A program made the position numbers and the translations under genes. DNA of 64,000 bases from Isoetes taiwanensis. Lineage: Eukaryota > Streptophyta > Lycopodiopsida > Isoetales > Isoetaceae. Below the pieces are notes generated by a model. The model saw nothing but the letters and a program-made list of their open reading frames with translations, ran no database searches and was not told the DNA's origin. The stretch lies in assembly GCA_021234155.1 (NCBI GenBank), contig JAJEKV010000010.1, forward strand, positions 21,600,833 to 21,664,832, read 5' to 3'. Below are positions 1 through 10,261 of this stretch, in pieces (the stretch's first letter is position 1; each line of letters opens with the position of its first letter).

Positions 1-487
1 TAGATGTCCCTGGCCCCATCGCTGCTGCCTCTGCTACTGTTGGCCGCGGAGGTACAAACACCTTCATCTTGCCATTAACCAAGCCTGCCGATCCCCCTGC
101 CTGTCTGACTTGTCTGATTTTTGTGAACTCCTCTCGTCTCTCCTTTTGTTGTACTGGAGTAAGATCTGTGTCCAAGTATATTGATGTCCCCTTCAACCGG
201 CTAGCGCGTTGCAGCAATAGAGTCTTCGATGCCTGGTCCAACACTGTGAATTTGACCAGTCAGGGTCTCATGTTTGGCCCCCCGACTCTGGTCGGGTTTC
301 TCACCCCCACATACTGCAGTTGTAGTCTGTCCAGCACCAGGGCATTAAGCTTAGCCGGCAGATCTTCCCCATGCTCTTCAGACAAGCCCCGGACAATGAG
401 ATTCAGCCGACGGGATTGGCGATCCTGCTCCGCGCGAAGGACCTGCCTGATTCCCTGGGCCACCTCTGCCTCCGGCATTGGACACAT
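1..487 (-). pseudogene. LINE ORF1-like nucleic-acid-binding protein, 5' part, broken
   Basis: The minus-strand reading starts at an ATG at 485-487 and runs off the left edge. It has an acidic N-terminus, a segment reading RRLNLIVRGLSEEHGEDL, and then LVKFTVLDQASKTLLLQRA followed by LKGTSIYLDTDLTPVQQKER. That order (a 'NLIVxGL' strand, then 'VKFxxxxxxxxLLxRA', then 'GTxIYLDxDLTPxQ') is what I recall of ORF1-type RNA-binding proteins carried by L1-like retroelements. A TGA at 260-262 interrupts the frame between the two halves, and the frame is otherwise open on both sides. The stop could be a CGA to TGA change. The rest of the element would lie to the left of the window. The LINE assignment is moderate; a gene of unknown role with the same domain is the alternative. 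Confidence 0.5.
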
Positions 488-1236
488 TGTTGATGCTGCC
501 TCCGGGGCAAGTAAATAATGGAGCATATAGGAAAAATGCAGTAATTTATACTTACATGAATCACATTTATGCTGCAACATGCGTGCACGTAGAAAAAGAA
601 TTAACAGGAAAACCGACCTGAAAATTAAATCCATTGAAGAATTCAACTGGCATCTGCAAAAAATGGGAACGATTTAGGGTTTAACATGTTCCATAGTTAA
701 TTTTGATGCTCCACTCTGTAGGAACAGCTTTAAGAAGAGGAAGATAGAAGTGTAAATTGTTCAAACATAATTTTAGTATTTAGAACAGCAAGAATATGAG
801 ATACATGTACATCCGCACAATCAATATAAAAATTGGGCATTAGTTTAAAGCCACCAATAAAGGAATGATTTATGTTGCATAGCATAACAAATTACAAACC
901 TTTCAACACAGCATGCTGATTGAATAGCTTGTTATATATATAAAATAAAAAAGAGTCCTTGCTTGATTATGAACTCGGATGAAGCATACTAGCAAAAACA
1001 GTAAAGAATTTGTAAGCATTGACTGGGCATACAAAATAGACCCAAAACACGATTTCTCCTCCTTTAAATTTCAAGTGACCAGTGTTACCTGTTTTGCAAT
1101 TTCAGAAAGTAGAACAGTTGAGGTGCACAACTACTTCTCAAGGCTAGGCGTTAGTGTAAAAATATAGAGCTACAATGGGCTTTCCTCACTAATGGAAAAA
1201 ATTCCCTCCATGATTTCACTTCAGTAAAAGCAAATC
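488..1236. other. AT-rich spacer without recognised gene
   Basis: Both strands show only short frames with no recognisable motif. The stretch separates the LINE-like fragment from the predicted 5' LTR of the gypsy element. Confidence 0.5.
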
Positions 1237-1841
1237 TGTTAGTCCTGTATGTACTGGTACAGGACTATTCATGCACACAGAGGACCAGGTCACGAACAAG
1301 GAGCCAGTCAGGTCCAGGTCAGTCGTCAAAAGCCCAGCAGAAGACCAAGCAGCAGACCAAGCAGCAGACCACGCAGAAGGCCACGCCCGCGCCAAAGAAG
1401 AGGCAGAGAACAGACAAGTGACGGGCCGTCAAGCGTCAGCGTCAGCGTGATTTCAGGCACCTCAAGAGGCATCGCCAACATTCCTGCAAATCATGCCTCC
1501 GTCTAGGAGTCAGCACCGAGATCTGACAGAGTATCTATATTGGGCCAAAGGCCATTGTACTATATATATGAGTAGAGCTAGCATTCGAGTTTTAGATGAG
1601 TTTTTGGTCTTGTCTCCATTTTGTTTCTCTCTATTGTGAGAGCTCATGTATCATCATTGATATCAAGGAGTTTTTGTTCTCATCATTGTGTTCTCATTGT
1701 TTTCTGTTGTTTTCTCTCTTTTCCTTTTCCTTGGTTTCTTTTGCAAATCCCGCGTGACACAGCTACCAGATTCTCCTGTTTGATCCACGGGTCCTCACAG
1801 AGGGCTGTCTTGCAGGAGTTCCCGAACCCAGACCCCAAACA
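1237..1841 (+). repeat. Predicted 5' LTR of the gypsy element
   Basis: The stretch begins TGTTAGTCCTG and ends CCCCAAACA, directly before a primer-binding-site-like sequence. It holds a TATA-like stretch at 1561-1568. The boundaries are inferred because no second LTR copy is available. An arginine/serine/proline-rich frame at 1249-1506 lies inside and is not treated as a gene. Confidence 0.5.
1561..1568 (+). promoter_or_regulatory. TATA-like box of the 5' LTR
   Basis: TATATATA lies about 280 bases before the end of the predicted LTR, a normal place for the retroelement promoter. It is followed by AT-rich sequence and no other competing box. Confidence 0.45.
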
Positions 1842-1842
1842 C

Positions 1843-1859
1843 TATCGCCGCTGCCGGGT
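1843..1859 (+). other. Primer-binding-site-like sequence (Asp-tRNA type)
   Basis: TATCGCCGCTGCCGGGT resembles TGGCGCCGTTGCCGGG, the Asp-tRNA-complementary primer site I recall for Athila/Tat/Ogre elements. It lies immediately after the predicted LTR and before gag, which fixes the 5' LTR end. Several substitutions suggest decay. Confidence 0.5.
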
Positions 1860-1890
1860 CTGATTTTTCCTTTTTTTCTTTCTTTCCATC

Positions 1891-3170
1891 ATGTCGGCTC
1901 GAGGTTTCACTCCTGAAGAACTTCTTTGCCAAACGGCGGCTCGTTTGGAGCGCCATCAATGATGCGAGGCTGTTCGGGATATGTATGACATTCCCTATGA
2001 CATTGAGGGTGGTCGTGTCTGCTCCAGAGCTCAGTCGGCACCTCCTACTCCTCGTGCTCATTCTCGACCAGGGTCTCCCCCTGTGTGTCGGCATTGCTCT
2101 CAACCTCAGTCACCCCATCACACGCTTGTTCAGCCCACGCCTCACTATTTCTAGACTCCTGAAAGCACCTATATTCATATACCTTCAGGCCACACCCCTC
2201 TGCCGTCACAACCTTCTTCACCTCCTGTAGGGATGGTCTACCCTCAAGTGTCCTTTGGCCCTCCCCACGTTCACGAATTTCAGACTTCTCCATCTTTTCA
2301 GCACGCTCTTCCTGTTTACCACTTACTGATCTCAAGCCTAATGAGGAGGGCTCTCATGGTCCTTCCCCACCAGATGCTACCTTCTCTGGACCTCCGGGTT
2401 TTTCTGTTCCACCACCGCAGTACTCTCAGCACATGGGTGCTCCACCTGTCTATGCGCCAGTTCCGCCTTCGTCTCCTTCTCACAACTTGAAGCTGACTTA
2501 TCCAACTTTTGGCAACACTAAAGGCAAACCTCTGGATCAGAGTGCTCAAGCTCATATGGAAGAATTTGAGGCATTGGCCATACTGAATGGACATGCGCAA
2601 CCTCACCTCAAGTTTCATATTTTCTCTACCACGCTAAGAGGCGCGGAGTCTCGCGTGATTTCGCCGACCGTCTACACATCCTCATCAGCAAACTCCAAGA
2701 GTACCCCACGCAAAGCCAGATTCTCGTCTGGTTTCTGCATGGCCTTCCTCCTGCCATTCGTCTCATGACGGAGTACGTGCGTCCAAAGTCCTTGGAGCAG
2801 GCGATTGAATTGGTCAATCACTCAGTCAATGTTTCCTCTCGAGGTATTGCTCTCACGGAACTACCTTTCATGCCCCCCGTCATGGTTCCTCAGAATGCCG
2901 TCCAGCCACCACAAACCAATCCACAACGCTCTCAGATTTGGTGCCATATATCTGTAAATATCAAGGACATTTGGCCAATGAATGCAACTCTTCAAATGGG
3001 CCTCCTCATTGTAAAAGGTGCAATATATGCAATCATGCCACGGAGGAATGCACGCGTTCTCATCCTACACCCTTCAGGAATAAAATAGCTCATGCCTCAC
3101 GTCATGCCCAAAGTGAGATAGAGTATTCTCAAACTCATGCAAGCTGCGGAAGGCCACACCCTAGCTAATG
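1891..3170 (+). pseudogene. gag region of the gypsy element, broken
   Basis: An ATG at 1891 opens MSARGFTPEELL, but the frame meets a TGA within about 25 codons and later switches frame. A capsid-like stretch containing KLTYPTFGNTKGKPL and MEEFEALAILNGHAQP lies at about 2490-2620. At about 2938-3060 a Cys/His-rich stretch reads CKYQGHLANEC and CNICNHATEEC, a degenerate pair of zinc knuckles. The role would be the nucleocapsid/capsid polyprotein. At least three frame changes make it non-functional. Confidence 0.6.
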
Positions 3171-3483
3171 TTCATGCCACCACTCGGGCTCAGCAGCGTC
3201 AGGAGGCACCATCATCATCTACAAGCACACGCTCTCAGCCATATCCTAATATTGCTGCAGAGGTGGAGCTTCTCAAAGAAGTTTCAGCTTCTTTACCTCA
3301 ATCTCCTGCTCCTTTGGATCCTGCTGATCCTTTTTCTCACGTTCCACTGCAATTTCAAGAAGAACTCACCAAAATCAAGATACCTTTAAGCCTCGCCACC
3401 ATTTTGAAACTCTGTCTGGCTCTCAAAGATCAGTTACCTCTTCCCACTGTTTTGTTGGAGCTGTTGCAACCTCAACACCCACG

Positions 3484-4287
3484 GTGCATGCCACGGTGGG
3501 CAATCAGCACATCAATCATGTTCAAATTGATGGTGGTAGTGCCGTCAATCTTATTACTGATAAGCTCAGAAAGCAATTGGGGATCAAACAACTATACTGT
3601 GCCCCCTATGACATCAAGTTGGCCAATGGCCATATCACGCGACCACAAGGCGTCACTCCTCTCCTCCATATCAGCATTGATGATCTCAAATTCCCCTTGG
3701 AATTTGGGGTTTGGAAAGCTGGAGAAGATCCAGGTGATTATGAAATGCTGGTAGGCAGACCTTTTCTCCGCCAGGCTAAAAGTATTCATTACTGGGCCAC
3801 GGACCAACTTGTCATTACAGATGGACATCTCAATGCAACTATGGATTTGGAAACTGGCAAATTGATCTCTGTTGAGAATGCTGAACCTTCAATTTCAGAC
3901 ACTGACTCTGAAGAAGCACAAAATATCTATCATGTTCAAGCTCCACCCGCGAGTCTGCCTCTCTCATCCTACCCGGAGTATGCTGATCCTTGGGGTGAGA
4001 TGACGCTGGATCAGGACCAGCCTGTGGCCGCTCTCCTGGACCCTTACCTGGCTTCCTGCAATCGCATTCAACGTCTTGACCATTTTTCGGACACGGAACT
4101 TCCTCCTGCGCCAGTAGATGTGCATGCCGTCATGAAGCAACCCTTGCTTGATGACACTCAGCAGCCTCTTTTCTTCTCAAAATGCTGCTCCTCCCGTCAT
4201 GCTTCAACCTCCTGCTCATCATGTTCAGGACACAGAAGTAGTTCCCCATATTCAAACTCCAGAGGTGGACATCGTGGACATTGGTAA
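3484..4287 (+). pseudogene. Retroviral-type aspartic protease region of pol
   Basis: An open stretch of 267 codons contains HVQIDGGSAVNLI, a retropepsin active-site signature of the D-[TSG]-G-[SA] kind, followed by the flap-side hydrophobic segment LEFGV and the MLVGRPFL motif that corresponds to 'ILGxxWL' in retropepsins. The C-terminal part is acidic and proline-rich and would link to the RT. The preceding frame from gag is interrupted, so no intact polyprotein can be made. Confidence 0.7.
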
Positions 4288-4459
4288 CAATCAACCACTC
4301 CGCCTAGCTGCCAATCTTCCATCCACCTATAAAGCACGCGATGTGACGCTCTTCAAAAAATTCAAACATATTTTTGCTTGGAGCTACAAAGACCTTCGAG
4401 GTATCAAAAAAGAATTAGGGGAACTCACCATTCCTACCAAACCTGACGCACGCCCAATC

Positions 4460-5490
4460 TAGCAACGACAATACAGGCTCAACCCAAATTACCGTGACCG
4501 TGTCAAGGCCGAAATTGATAAATTCTTAGCTGCAGGCTTGATTTATGAGGTCAAACACTCTGAATGGGTGAGCCACATCGTCATTGCTCTCAAGCACAAT
4601 GGTAAGATCCGCGTTTGTGTGGACTACCGAAAACTCAATGATGCCACGGAGCGTGATCACTCCCCGCTTCCCTTCACAGACCAGGTTCTTGAAGAGGTTG
4701 CTGGTCATGAGATGTACTCTTTCATGGATGGCTTTTCCGGGTACAATCAAATCTCTATCAAGCAAGAAGATCAACTCAAAACTACCTTCACCACCCCGTG
4801 GGGCACTTTTGCCTACAATGTGGTACCTTTTGGTTTATCAAACCCTCCTTCCACATTTCAGCGCATTATGCTCTCTGTCTTTCATGACTATATGAAGGAT
4901 AATCCTTTTCTCCAGATCTTTGAAGATGACTTTTCAGCCTACAGCTCCATGGATGATCACTTGGAGAAGTTAGAACTCGTCTTTCAAAAATGTGATGAGT
5001 CTGGCATCAGTCTCAATCCTGAGAAGTGCACCTTCTGCGTTACCTCAGGTGTTCTTTTGGGTCATGTGGTTAGTAAAGACGGGATCACCACGGATCCTGC
5101 TAAATCAGTTGTGTATTGAAGGCTTACACACCATCTAATATCAAAGAGACACGTTCTTTCCTGGGTAAGGTTAATTACTATTCCACCTTCATTCCTGGAC
5201 TTGCGGCTATAGCTGATCCCATTCATAAACTCACGGGTGATGAATCCACTTGGGCTTGGAATCCTCAAGCAGAAGCTGCTTTCCAAAAGTTGAAGCTGTT
5301 ACTTACTCAGGCACCGGTACTTGTTCCTCCTCAATGGGACAAGCCTTTTCACGTTCATGTTGATGTCTCTGCTTTTGCCATTGGTGCTGTTCTTTCTCAG
5401 GCCTATGATGAGCATACGGATAAACCGATACACTATGCCAGCCGGAAACTCAATCCCGCTGAGCGCAACTACTCTGCCACGGAACGGGCT
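4460..5490 (+). pseudogene. Reverse transcriptase and RNase H start, gypsy pol
   Basis: The stretch contains the RT boxes RVCVDYRKLNDATERD, FMDGFSGYNQI and FGLSNPPSTFQR. The catalytic box reads FEDD where YxDD is usual. A TAG at about 4459 precedes the first box. At about 5117 the frame shifts; the next frame carries SFLGKVNYYSTFIPGLA and the RNase H start HVDVSAFAIGAVLSQ. A further break follows at about 5490. The role is cDNA synthesis and removal of template RNA during retrotransposition. Confidence 0.8.
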
Positions 5491-6650
5491 TAGTTTTCTG
5501 TATCCAACATTTCCGTCATTATTTGTTGGGAAGCCAGATCAAGTTCTTTGTTGATCATCAAGCTCTTTTTTATTTGATCAACAAAGCCACGCCCATGGGT
5601 CGAATTGCTCTTTGGGTCCTTCTTCTGCAAGAATTTGCTCCCTTTGAAATTATTCATAAGGCAGGCAAGTCTCATGTGGTGCCTGATTATCTTTCACGCA
5701 TCCACACAGATGACACCTTCACGGGTGTCTCTGATGCCTTTCCAGACGCTAAACTGTTCCTTGTCACAGCCACGGCCCATTGGTTCTACAACTTTCAGCA
5801 GTATCTTCTCACTGGTGCTCTTCCAACCGAAGATCCCACGCTCTCTCCAGAAAAGCTTCGCTCACGCCGCCATCAGTTTCTCTGTGAAGTCCGTGACTAC
5901 ACCATAGTTGCGGGACATCTGTACAAACGCGGCAAAGACATGGTCCTCCGTCGTTGTGTCCTTCCTCATGAGGTGCCCGATATCGTTCGACAAGCCCATG
6001 ACGGGCTTGGTGGTGGTCATTTCAGTGGTGACACCACGGCACGCAAAATTCTTCGGGCAGGATACTTCTGGCCCACGCTCTTCAAGGATGCCCACGCTCA
6101 CGCTCGCACGTGTGACGTCTGTCAGCGTGTGGGAAGGCCCACGGCCCGTGACGCTCTTCCGTTGACACCGGTCGCCACGCCACTTCCCTTCAGCAAATGG
6201 GGAATGGACTTTGTGGGGCCCATGGATCCTCCTGCGCGGCACACCCGTGCTCGTTACATCCTGGTCATCACTGATTATGCTACAAAATGGGCGGAAGCCT
6301 GCGCACTTCCAGACAACACTGCAGCAAGCACGGCAAAGGTGCTCTACACGCACATCATCACGCGTTTTGGTTGTCCCACAGAACTTGTTAGTGATCGTGG
6401 TGTTCACTTTGTCAATTATACCATCAAGGAGTTGACGGATTATCTCCATATCCAGCACAGGAAGAGTACACCTTACTATCCTCAAGGGAATGGTTTGGCT
6501 GAAAGTACCAACAAAACTCTCATCACTATTCTGAAGAAAATTTGTGATGCTTCTCGCACAGATTGGCAAGACAAGTTGCTTACTGTTCTTTGGGCTTACA
6601 ACACTAGTTTCAAAATTGCTACTGGCCACACTCGCCCTTATGCCTTTTGA
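5491..6650 (+). pseudogene. RNase H end and integrase core, gypsy pol
   Basis: The frame continues from RNase H (FFVDHQALFYLINKA) through a zinc-binding HHCC region (QAHDGLGGGHFSGDT and CDVCQRVG) to the integrase catalytic core: WGMDFVGPM (first Asp), ELVSDRGVHF (second Asp) and YPQGNGLAESTNK (Glu). The DDE residues are all present. The frame ends in a stop at 6648-6650 just after HTRPYAF, and the coding sense continues in another frame. Confidence 0.8.
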
Positions 6651-7086
6651 ATATATCCTTCCGACTCTTCGTTTTCAACTTGCTACAGCACATAATCCAC
6701 CAGCAGCTCTTAAAGAAAGGGTTTATCAACTTGAACAGTTAGATGAACTTCAGAGAGATGCTTATATTCGTGTTCTTCATGGCCCACAGTTGCAGAAATC
6801 GTTGCACGACAAACATCTTAAAGCCAAAACATTTCAAGAAGGTGATTTGGTTCTGCTTTATGACTCTCGTTATAAGAATTTTCCGGGTAAATTAAAATTT
6901 CGGTGGTTGGGACCGTATCAAATTATTCAAGTCGTGCAACCCAGTATTTTCAAACTGGCTGAGTTAGATGGCACTCCATTACCTACACTTGTTAATGGTT
7001 TTCGCCTAAAACAATTTCATACAGAAGAGACAAGCGTTCATACAAATGATCAACAACACAATTCTGACTCAGAAGATAGTGACTAA
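6544..7086 (+). pseudogene. Integrase C-terminal module of gypsy pol
   Basis: This frame picks up the integrase coding sense after the break near 6640. It shows the C-terminal module (KFRWLGPYQIIQVV, then LVNGFRLKQFH), the GPY-type fold that follows the integrase core in gypsy elements. The tail is acidic and ends at 7086. Just downstream, GAAAAAGAAAAGG at about 7112-7125 is purine-rich and could be a polypurine tract, though an additional ORF follows. Confidence 0.7.
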
Positions 7087-7194
7087 GCAGCATATTTATA
7101 TTATATTAGTGGCGAAAAAGAAAAGGTGGGCATTGCCCATATACATCCGCTATGGGCAGCGCCCTATTTACAAAATCCTAAGGTAAAAAGTCCC

Positions 7195-7428
7195 CTACTC
7201 CGGGTTCGGAGCAGAGGTGATGCGGAGCACATGGTAGAGGCAGTGCTCAGGATCCCAGCGCAGATGAACTACCACCTCGATGGGAGTAGTCTTGGGGTCA
7301 GGATGCTCAGCCATCGCACCACACCAGCCGTCCATACAGATGCCGCGGTTGCGACATTTCCAGAGGTCCATCGCGTTCATTTTGCAAGTAATCCATTCCT
7401 GGCAATTAGGGCATAGTACATTTCTCAT
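7195..7428 (-). CDS. Small Cys-x9-Cys protein, antisense inside the gypsy element
   Basis: A 77-residue frame runs from ATG at 7426-7428 on the strand opposite to the retroelement. It begins MRNVLCPNCQEWITC, has Cys-x9-Cys (C-KMNAMDLWK-C), a Trp-Cys pair, and ends with a beta-rich half containing VVVHLRWDPEHCLYHVLRI. The same pattern (I-x-C-x-M-x3-D-x3-C, then Trp, then VVI-x-L-x-W-x2-E-x3-Y/F-x-I) recurs at 28073-28401 (minus) and 28532-28798 (plus). Six cysteines in the first half suggest metal or disulfide binding. The function is unknown to me. Conservation of spacing in three diverged copies argues it is a real protein rather than an antisense shadow. Confidence 0.55.
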   Translation of the reverse strand: MRNVLCPNCQEWITCKMNAMDLWKCRNRGICMDGWCGAMAEHPDPKTTPIEVVVHLRWDPEHCLYHVLRITSAPNPE

Positions 7429-7964
7429 CCATGCTCACGAACTGGTGTCTCAGCTTCGCACCCTGCTCATCTTATATAGCCCAATCGCTTGGAACTCTGT
7501 CGACATGGACCAATCGAAACAGTGCTAACGTGGTTGCAATGCAAGGCCATTTCTAAATCCAGAATCTTTTCTCCCGCCGCATATCTAGCCATGGTACCTT
7601 CTGACACTTCTTTTTTATGATATCCCACTTCGAGTTGCCAGCATTAAATGACATTCCTTCCTTTTACGCCCGTCGGTCATTAATATTTGTACCTTCGCCC
7701 AGCTGTCACATCCCATCGTTCATTCACGTTTCATCTCCACCGTTCATCGCTTCTTCCTTTACTGCTCGGGGACTTAACCAAAAATTTTTGCTCCTCCATC
7801 GACTTCTTCGCATCTGTCCACCATCAACGGTTCACTCTCCTCATGCCCCTTCGCCCAAGTAGTGCGCCCTAAAACCTTTTCGTCTCACTTTGTTTCGTCT
7901 TCTGCTCTCTGCCCTCTGGCTTCCTCAAATCCGCTCTCCAGGTTCCTTTCCGACGCTCTTTGCC
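7429..7964. other. Region between pol and 3' ORF
   Basis: No frame with recognisable motifs is seen. The stretch is pyrimidine-rich near 7620-7900 on the plus strand and probably serves as leader for the 3' ORF. Confidence 0.4.
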
Positions 7965-9197
7965 ATGGCTGTTTCACCAAAATTCCCCCATCTTCAAGTT
8001 ACTGCTCCACGGGATCCGGCTCTTTTTGAGTCTGTTATCTTCTCCACTCCAACCTTTCGTGATTCCCTGGCCGGTCCAAGCCGGGAAGTTGCGGAACGCC
8101 ACGGGCTCTATGAATTCTCCAAGCAGGACCTCCCTGCACCAAATCCAGACAAACTCAAGCAGTTTGTGGCTCACATGATCAACATCACGGACGGGTACAT
8201 CACCAAGGTCGACCAGACAGATATTCTGCTCACCCCGCTTCTGCTTTCTCAGGTATTCCAGTTCCCTCTTCACAGGCCTTCTTTATCTTGGGTTGCCTTA
8301 CAGGAACAGGATGTCTCTAAGTATGGCCAAACTCCTTATCAGGCCAACACTCATAGACTCTCAAACATTGCCAAGCCCTATGAACTCTTTGTTAAATTTC
8401 TGTGGTGCAAGTTCTATGGGTATTCCATCAAGAATACCCATATCAATAAGCAGTTTTTCAACATTGTCATCACAGCCATCCACTCCACCCACTCTATTGA
8501 TTGGCCCCAGATTTTGTTTTTACGTCTCCTTCATGAAATTGATCGCATCAGAGCATCCCCTTCTTCGGGCTATGAAACTACCATAGGTGGTCATCTGCAG
8601 GCCATCATCCGTCATTGTGTCCCTATCCCCAGTCCAGGTTCTCAAACACATCAAAACACTACTTCTCAAGCATCCACCAGACCACCTTCAAATCCTATTC
8701 CAGTTGACCAACATGCTGCCCACAATCAAGAAAGACCTATATCAGTTTCCTCTTCGTCCACAAAAACTGACCACCAACACTCTCAAAATGTTTCACAGGA
8801 GTCCCACTCTCACAGACAACAGGGTCCAGCACCTCCAGCATCCAGACAGGCCTTGTATCAATATCAACAGGATGTCCAAGCCGTCATGCTCAAGCTTCAA
8901 GACTCTCAGGAAATTTTCATGAACGGAATTCAAGGTTACATGGAGACCACGGAAGCACTTCACAGGGACTTCCAGGCCGCCACCATTAAGATTCAATCTC
9001 TTGAAGATAGTCTTCAACAAAAGCACGAGGCTCTTTTACAGGCCCCTGAATCTCTTAAGGCTGAACATGAACAGACTAGCCTACTTGTTGATCAACAGGC
9101 TCAGTTACAGTCAACTATTCAAGAATTGTTGGCTACCAACAAGGATAAGGATAAACTCCTTGCCGACAAGGATCAAGCCCTTGCAGATCTCCAATAA
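7965..9197 (+). CDS. Extra 3' ORF of the gypsy element with C-terminal coiled coil
   Basis: The first ATG in the open frame is at 7965 and gives 410 residues without interruption, unlike gag-pol upstream. Residues 1-190 look globular and alpha-helical (YELFVKFLWCKFYGYSI, HSIDWPQILFLRLLHEIDRI), residues 190-290 are Ser/Gln/His-rich and disordered, and residues 290-410 form heptad-rich coiled coil (QDVQAVMLKLQDSQEIF, LEDSLQQKHEALLQ, ending in repeated DKDKLLADKDQ). ORFs after pol are known in Athila/Tat elements and sometimes called env-like or 'putative plant transposon protein'. I see no signal peptide or clear membrane anchor. The intact state beside a broken pol is notable. Confidence 0.65.
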   Translation: MAVSPKFPHLQVTAPRDPALFESVIFSTPTFRDSLAGPSREVAERHGLYEFSKQDLPAPNPDKLKQFVAHMINITDGYITKVDQTDILLTPLLLSQVFQFPLHRPSLSWVALQEQDVSKYGQTPYQANTHRLSNIAKPYELFVKFLWCKFYGYSIKNTHINKQFFNIVITAIHSTHSIDWPQILFLRLLHEIDRIRASPSSGYETTIGGHLQAIIRHCVPIPSPGSQTHQNTTSQASTRPPSNPIPVDQHAAHNQERPISVSSSSTKTDHQHSQNVSQESHSHRQQGPAPPASRQALYQYQQDVQAVMLKLQDSQEIFMNGIQGYMETTEALHRDFQAATIKIQSLEDSLQQKHEALLQAPESLKAEHEQTSLLVDQQAQLQSTIQELLATNKDKDKLLADKDQALADLQ

Positions 9198-9239
9198 TCC
9201 TGCAACCATAGCCATAATATCTAAAAACCTGGAAACAAT

Positions 9240-9440
9240 TACATAAAGGTTTAGATTAGTTTGGGGATTCTTTGGTGCAAACAAAATAAAAGTGTCCCTA
9301 GCAAATGAATTGAATGCTCCAAAAGCATTCCCATAAGTATCTTCCTGCTTAAATTTGACTTGTAGGCCGAGATAATGGGAGACAAGCTGGAAAATGTGAC
9401 TCAATAATAGAACATCTCCATCTACACATTCACAATACAT
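9240..9440 (-). other. Possible isolated exon, unidentified
   Basis: On the minus strand a frame reads SHIFQLVSHYLGLQVKF, then QEDTYGNAFGAFNSFA and RDTFILFAPKNPQTNLNL, followed by a possible donor GTAATT. The composition looks protein-like, with no repeats, but I do not recognise the family and no adjoining exon is seen. It may be a gene fragment beside the end of the gypsy element. Confidence 0.25.
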
Positions 9441-10261
9441 TGCAGAGACCTAGACTCTAATTGATTGCAACTATATTCAATTGCCTTGTTACATATCTAC
9501 ATTCCAGCTCCTTCTGCAAAGAGTTAAGAGTTCAGCATGACATAGGAAAGATTATTAGTTGGATGAGGTCATACTTGAGCCAAATCTGAAGATGGGACCA
9601 GTGTTAGACATAGAAAACAAATCCATATGCAAGTTCCCAATGTTCAGATAATATGATAAGAGAAAGTTTTGAAAGCGTATGGGTTGGGTTATTAATATGC
9701 ATGGGGTGCCATATGTTCGATTTTTGGTCATTTTGCCATAATCATTTCTTTGTCCGTCCAACTCTATCTACATTTCATGATGTCATTTGTCTATAGATAT
9801 TGTTCGCATGAATTAAGTACATACGTATTGTTAGTTATGTTAGCCTTTAGGCCAGGGAGGTCTCTCCACATAAGCGTCTATTGCAAGTTATTTGTTTGGT
9901 TGATGCTTTTGAAGGATGCTAAGTGATAGGTGATGAGGTGTTCTCTCTAGTTATGATACACTTGTTCTCTCTGGTTAGATTTTACATTCATCTTTGTTAC
10001 ATTGCCTAGTTAGTTACGTTTCTTTATATTTGTGGCTATTGGGTTAGTCACAATTGGCCAACTAGGGGCTTCTATTGTTCATTGTCTTTGAGTTTTACTA
10101 TTGATTCCCTCCTCTCCGGTCTTGTTTAGCCACCCATTTTCCATATTACTTCCTGTTTGTTCCATCTACCTATTTGGCTCCAGTTATTGTTATTTGCTCC
10201 TTTCCACATATGCCGTACAAGTTCGTTTGACTTTCTCGTTTCATTACCTATCCGAATTACC
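9441..10261. other. AT-rich spacer
   Basis: No coding motif, RNA gene or clear repeat was seen on either strand between the possible exon and the CACTA-like terminus. Confidence 0.4.

Larger units (their letters stand above)
1237..9200 (+). mobile_element. Ty3/gypsy LTR retrotransposon (Tat/Athila-like), decayed, 3' LTR not found
   Basis: On the plus strand the order is: predicted 5' LTR, Asp-tRNA-type primer site, gag with a degenerate zinc-knuckle region, aspartic protease, reverse transcriptase, RNase H, integrase, an integrase C-terminal GPY-like module, and a separate ORF after pol. Protease-RT-RNase H-integrase is the Ty3/gypsy order. No chromodomain is seen, and an extra 3' ORF together with an Asp-tRNA-type primer site points to the Tat/Athila branch. 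The pol frame is broken several times (near 4459, 5117, 5490 and 6640). I found no sequence after 9197 resembling the predicted 5' LTR, so the 3' end is probably truncated or rearranged. The left boundary is inferred from a TG start and from the primer site position. Confidence 0.8.

Noticed and set aside
69-518. 149-codon plus frame with several Cys
   Set aside because: It is the antisense of the LINE ORF1-like fragment, starts with TTG and shows no motif.
1249-1506. Arg/Ser/Pro-rich plus frame of 85 codons
   Set aside because: It lies inside the predicted LTR, is made of short repeated words (AGCAGACCAAGCAGCAGACC-like) and has no conserved motif.
5862-6629. 255-codon minus frame opposite the integrase
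   Set aside because: The plus frame has integrase catalytic motifs; the minus frame is a shadow.
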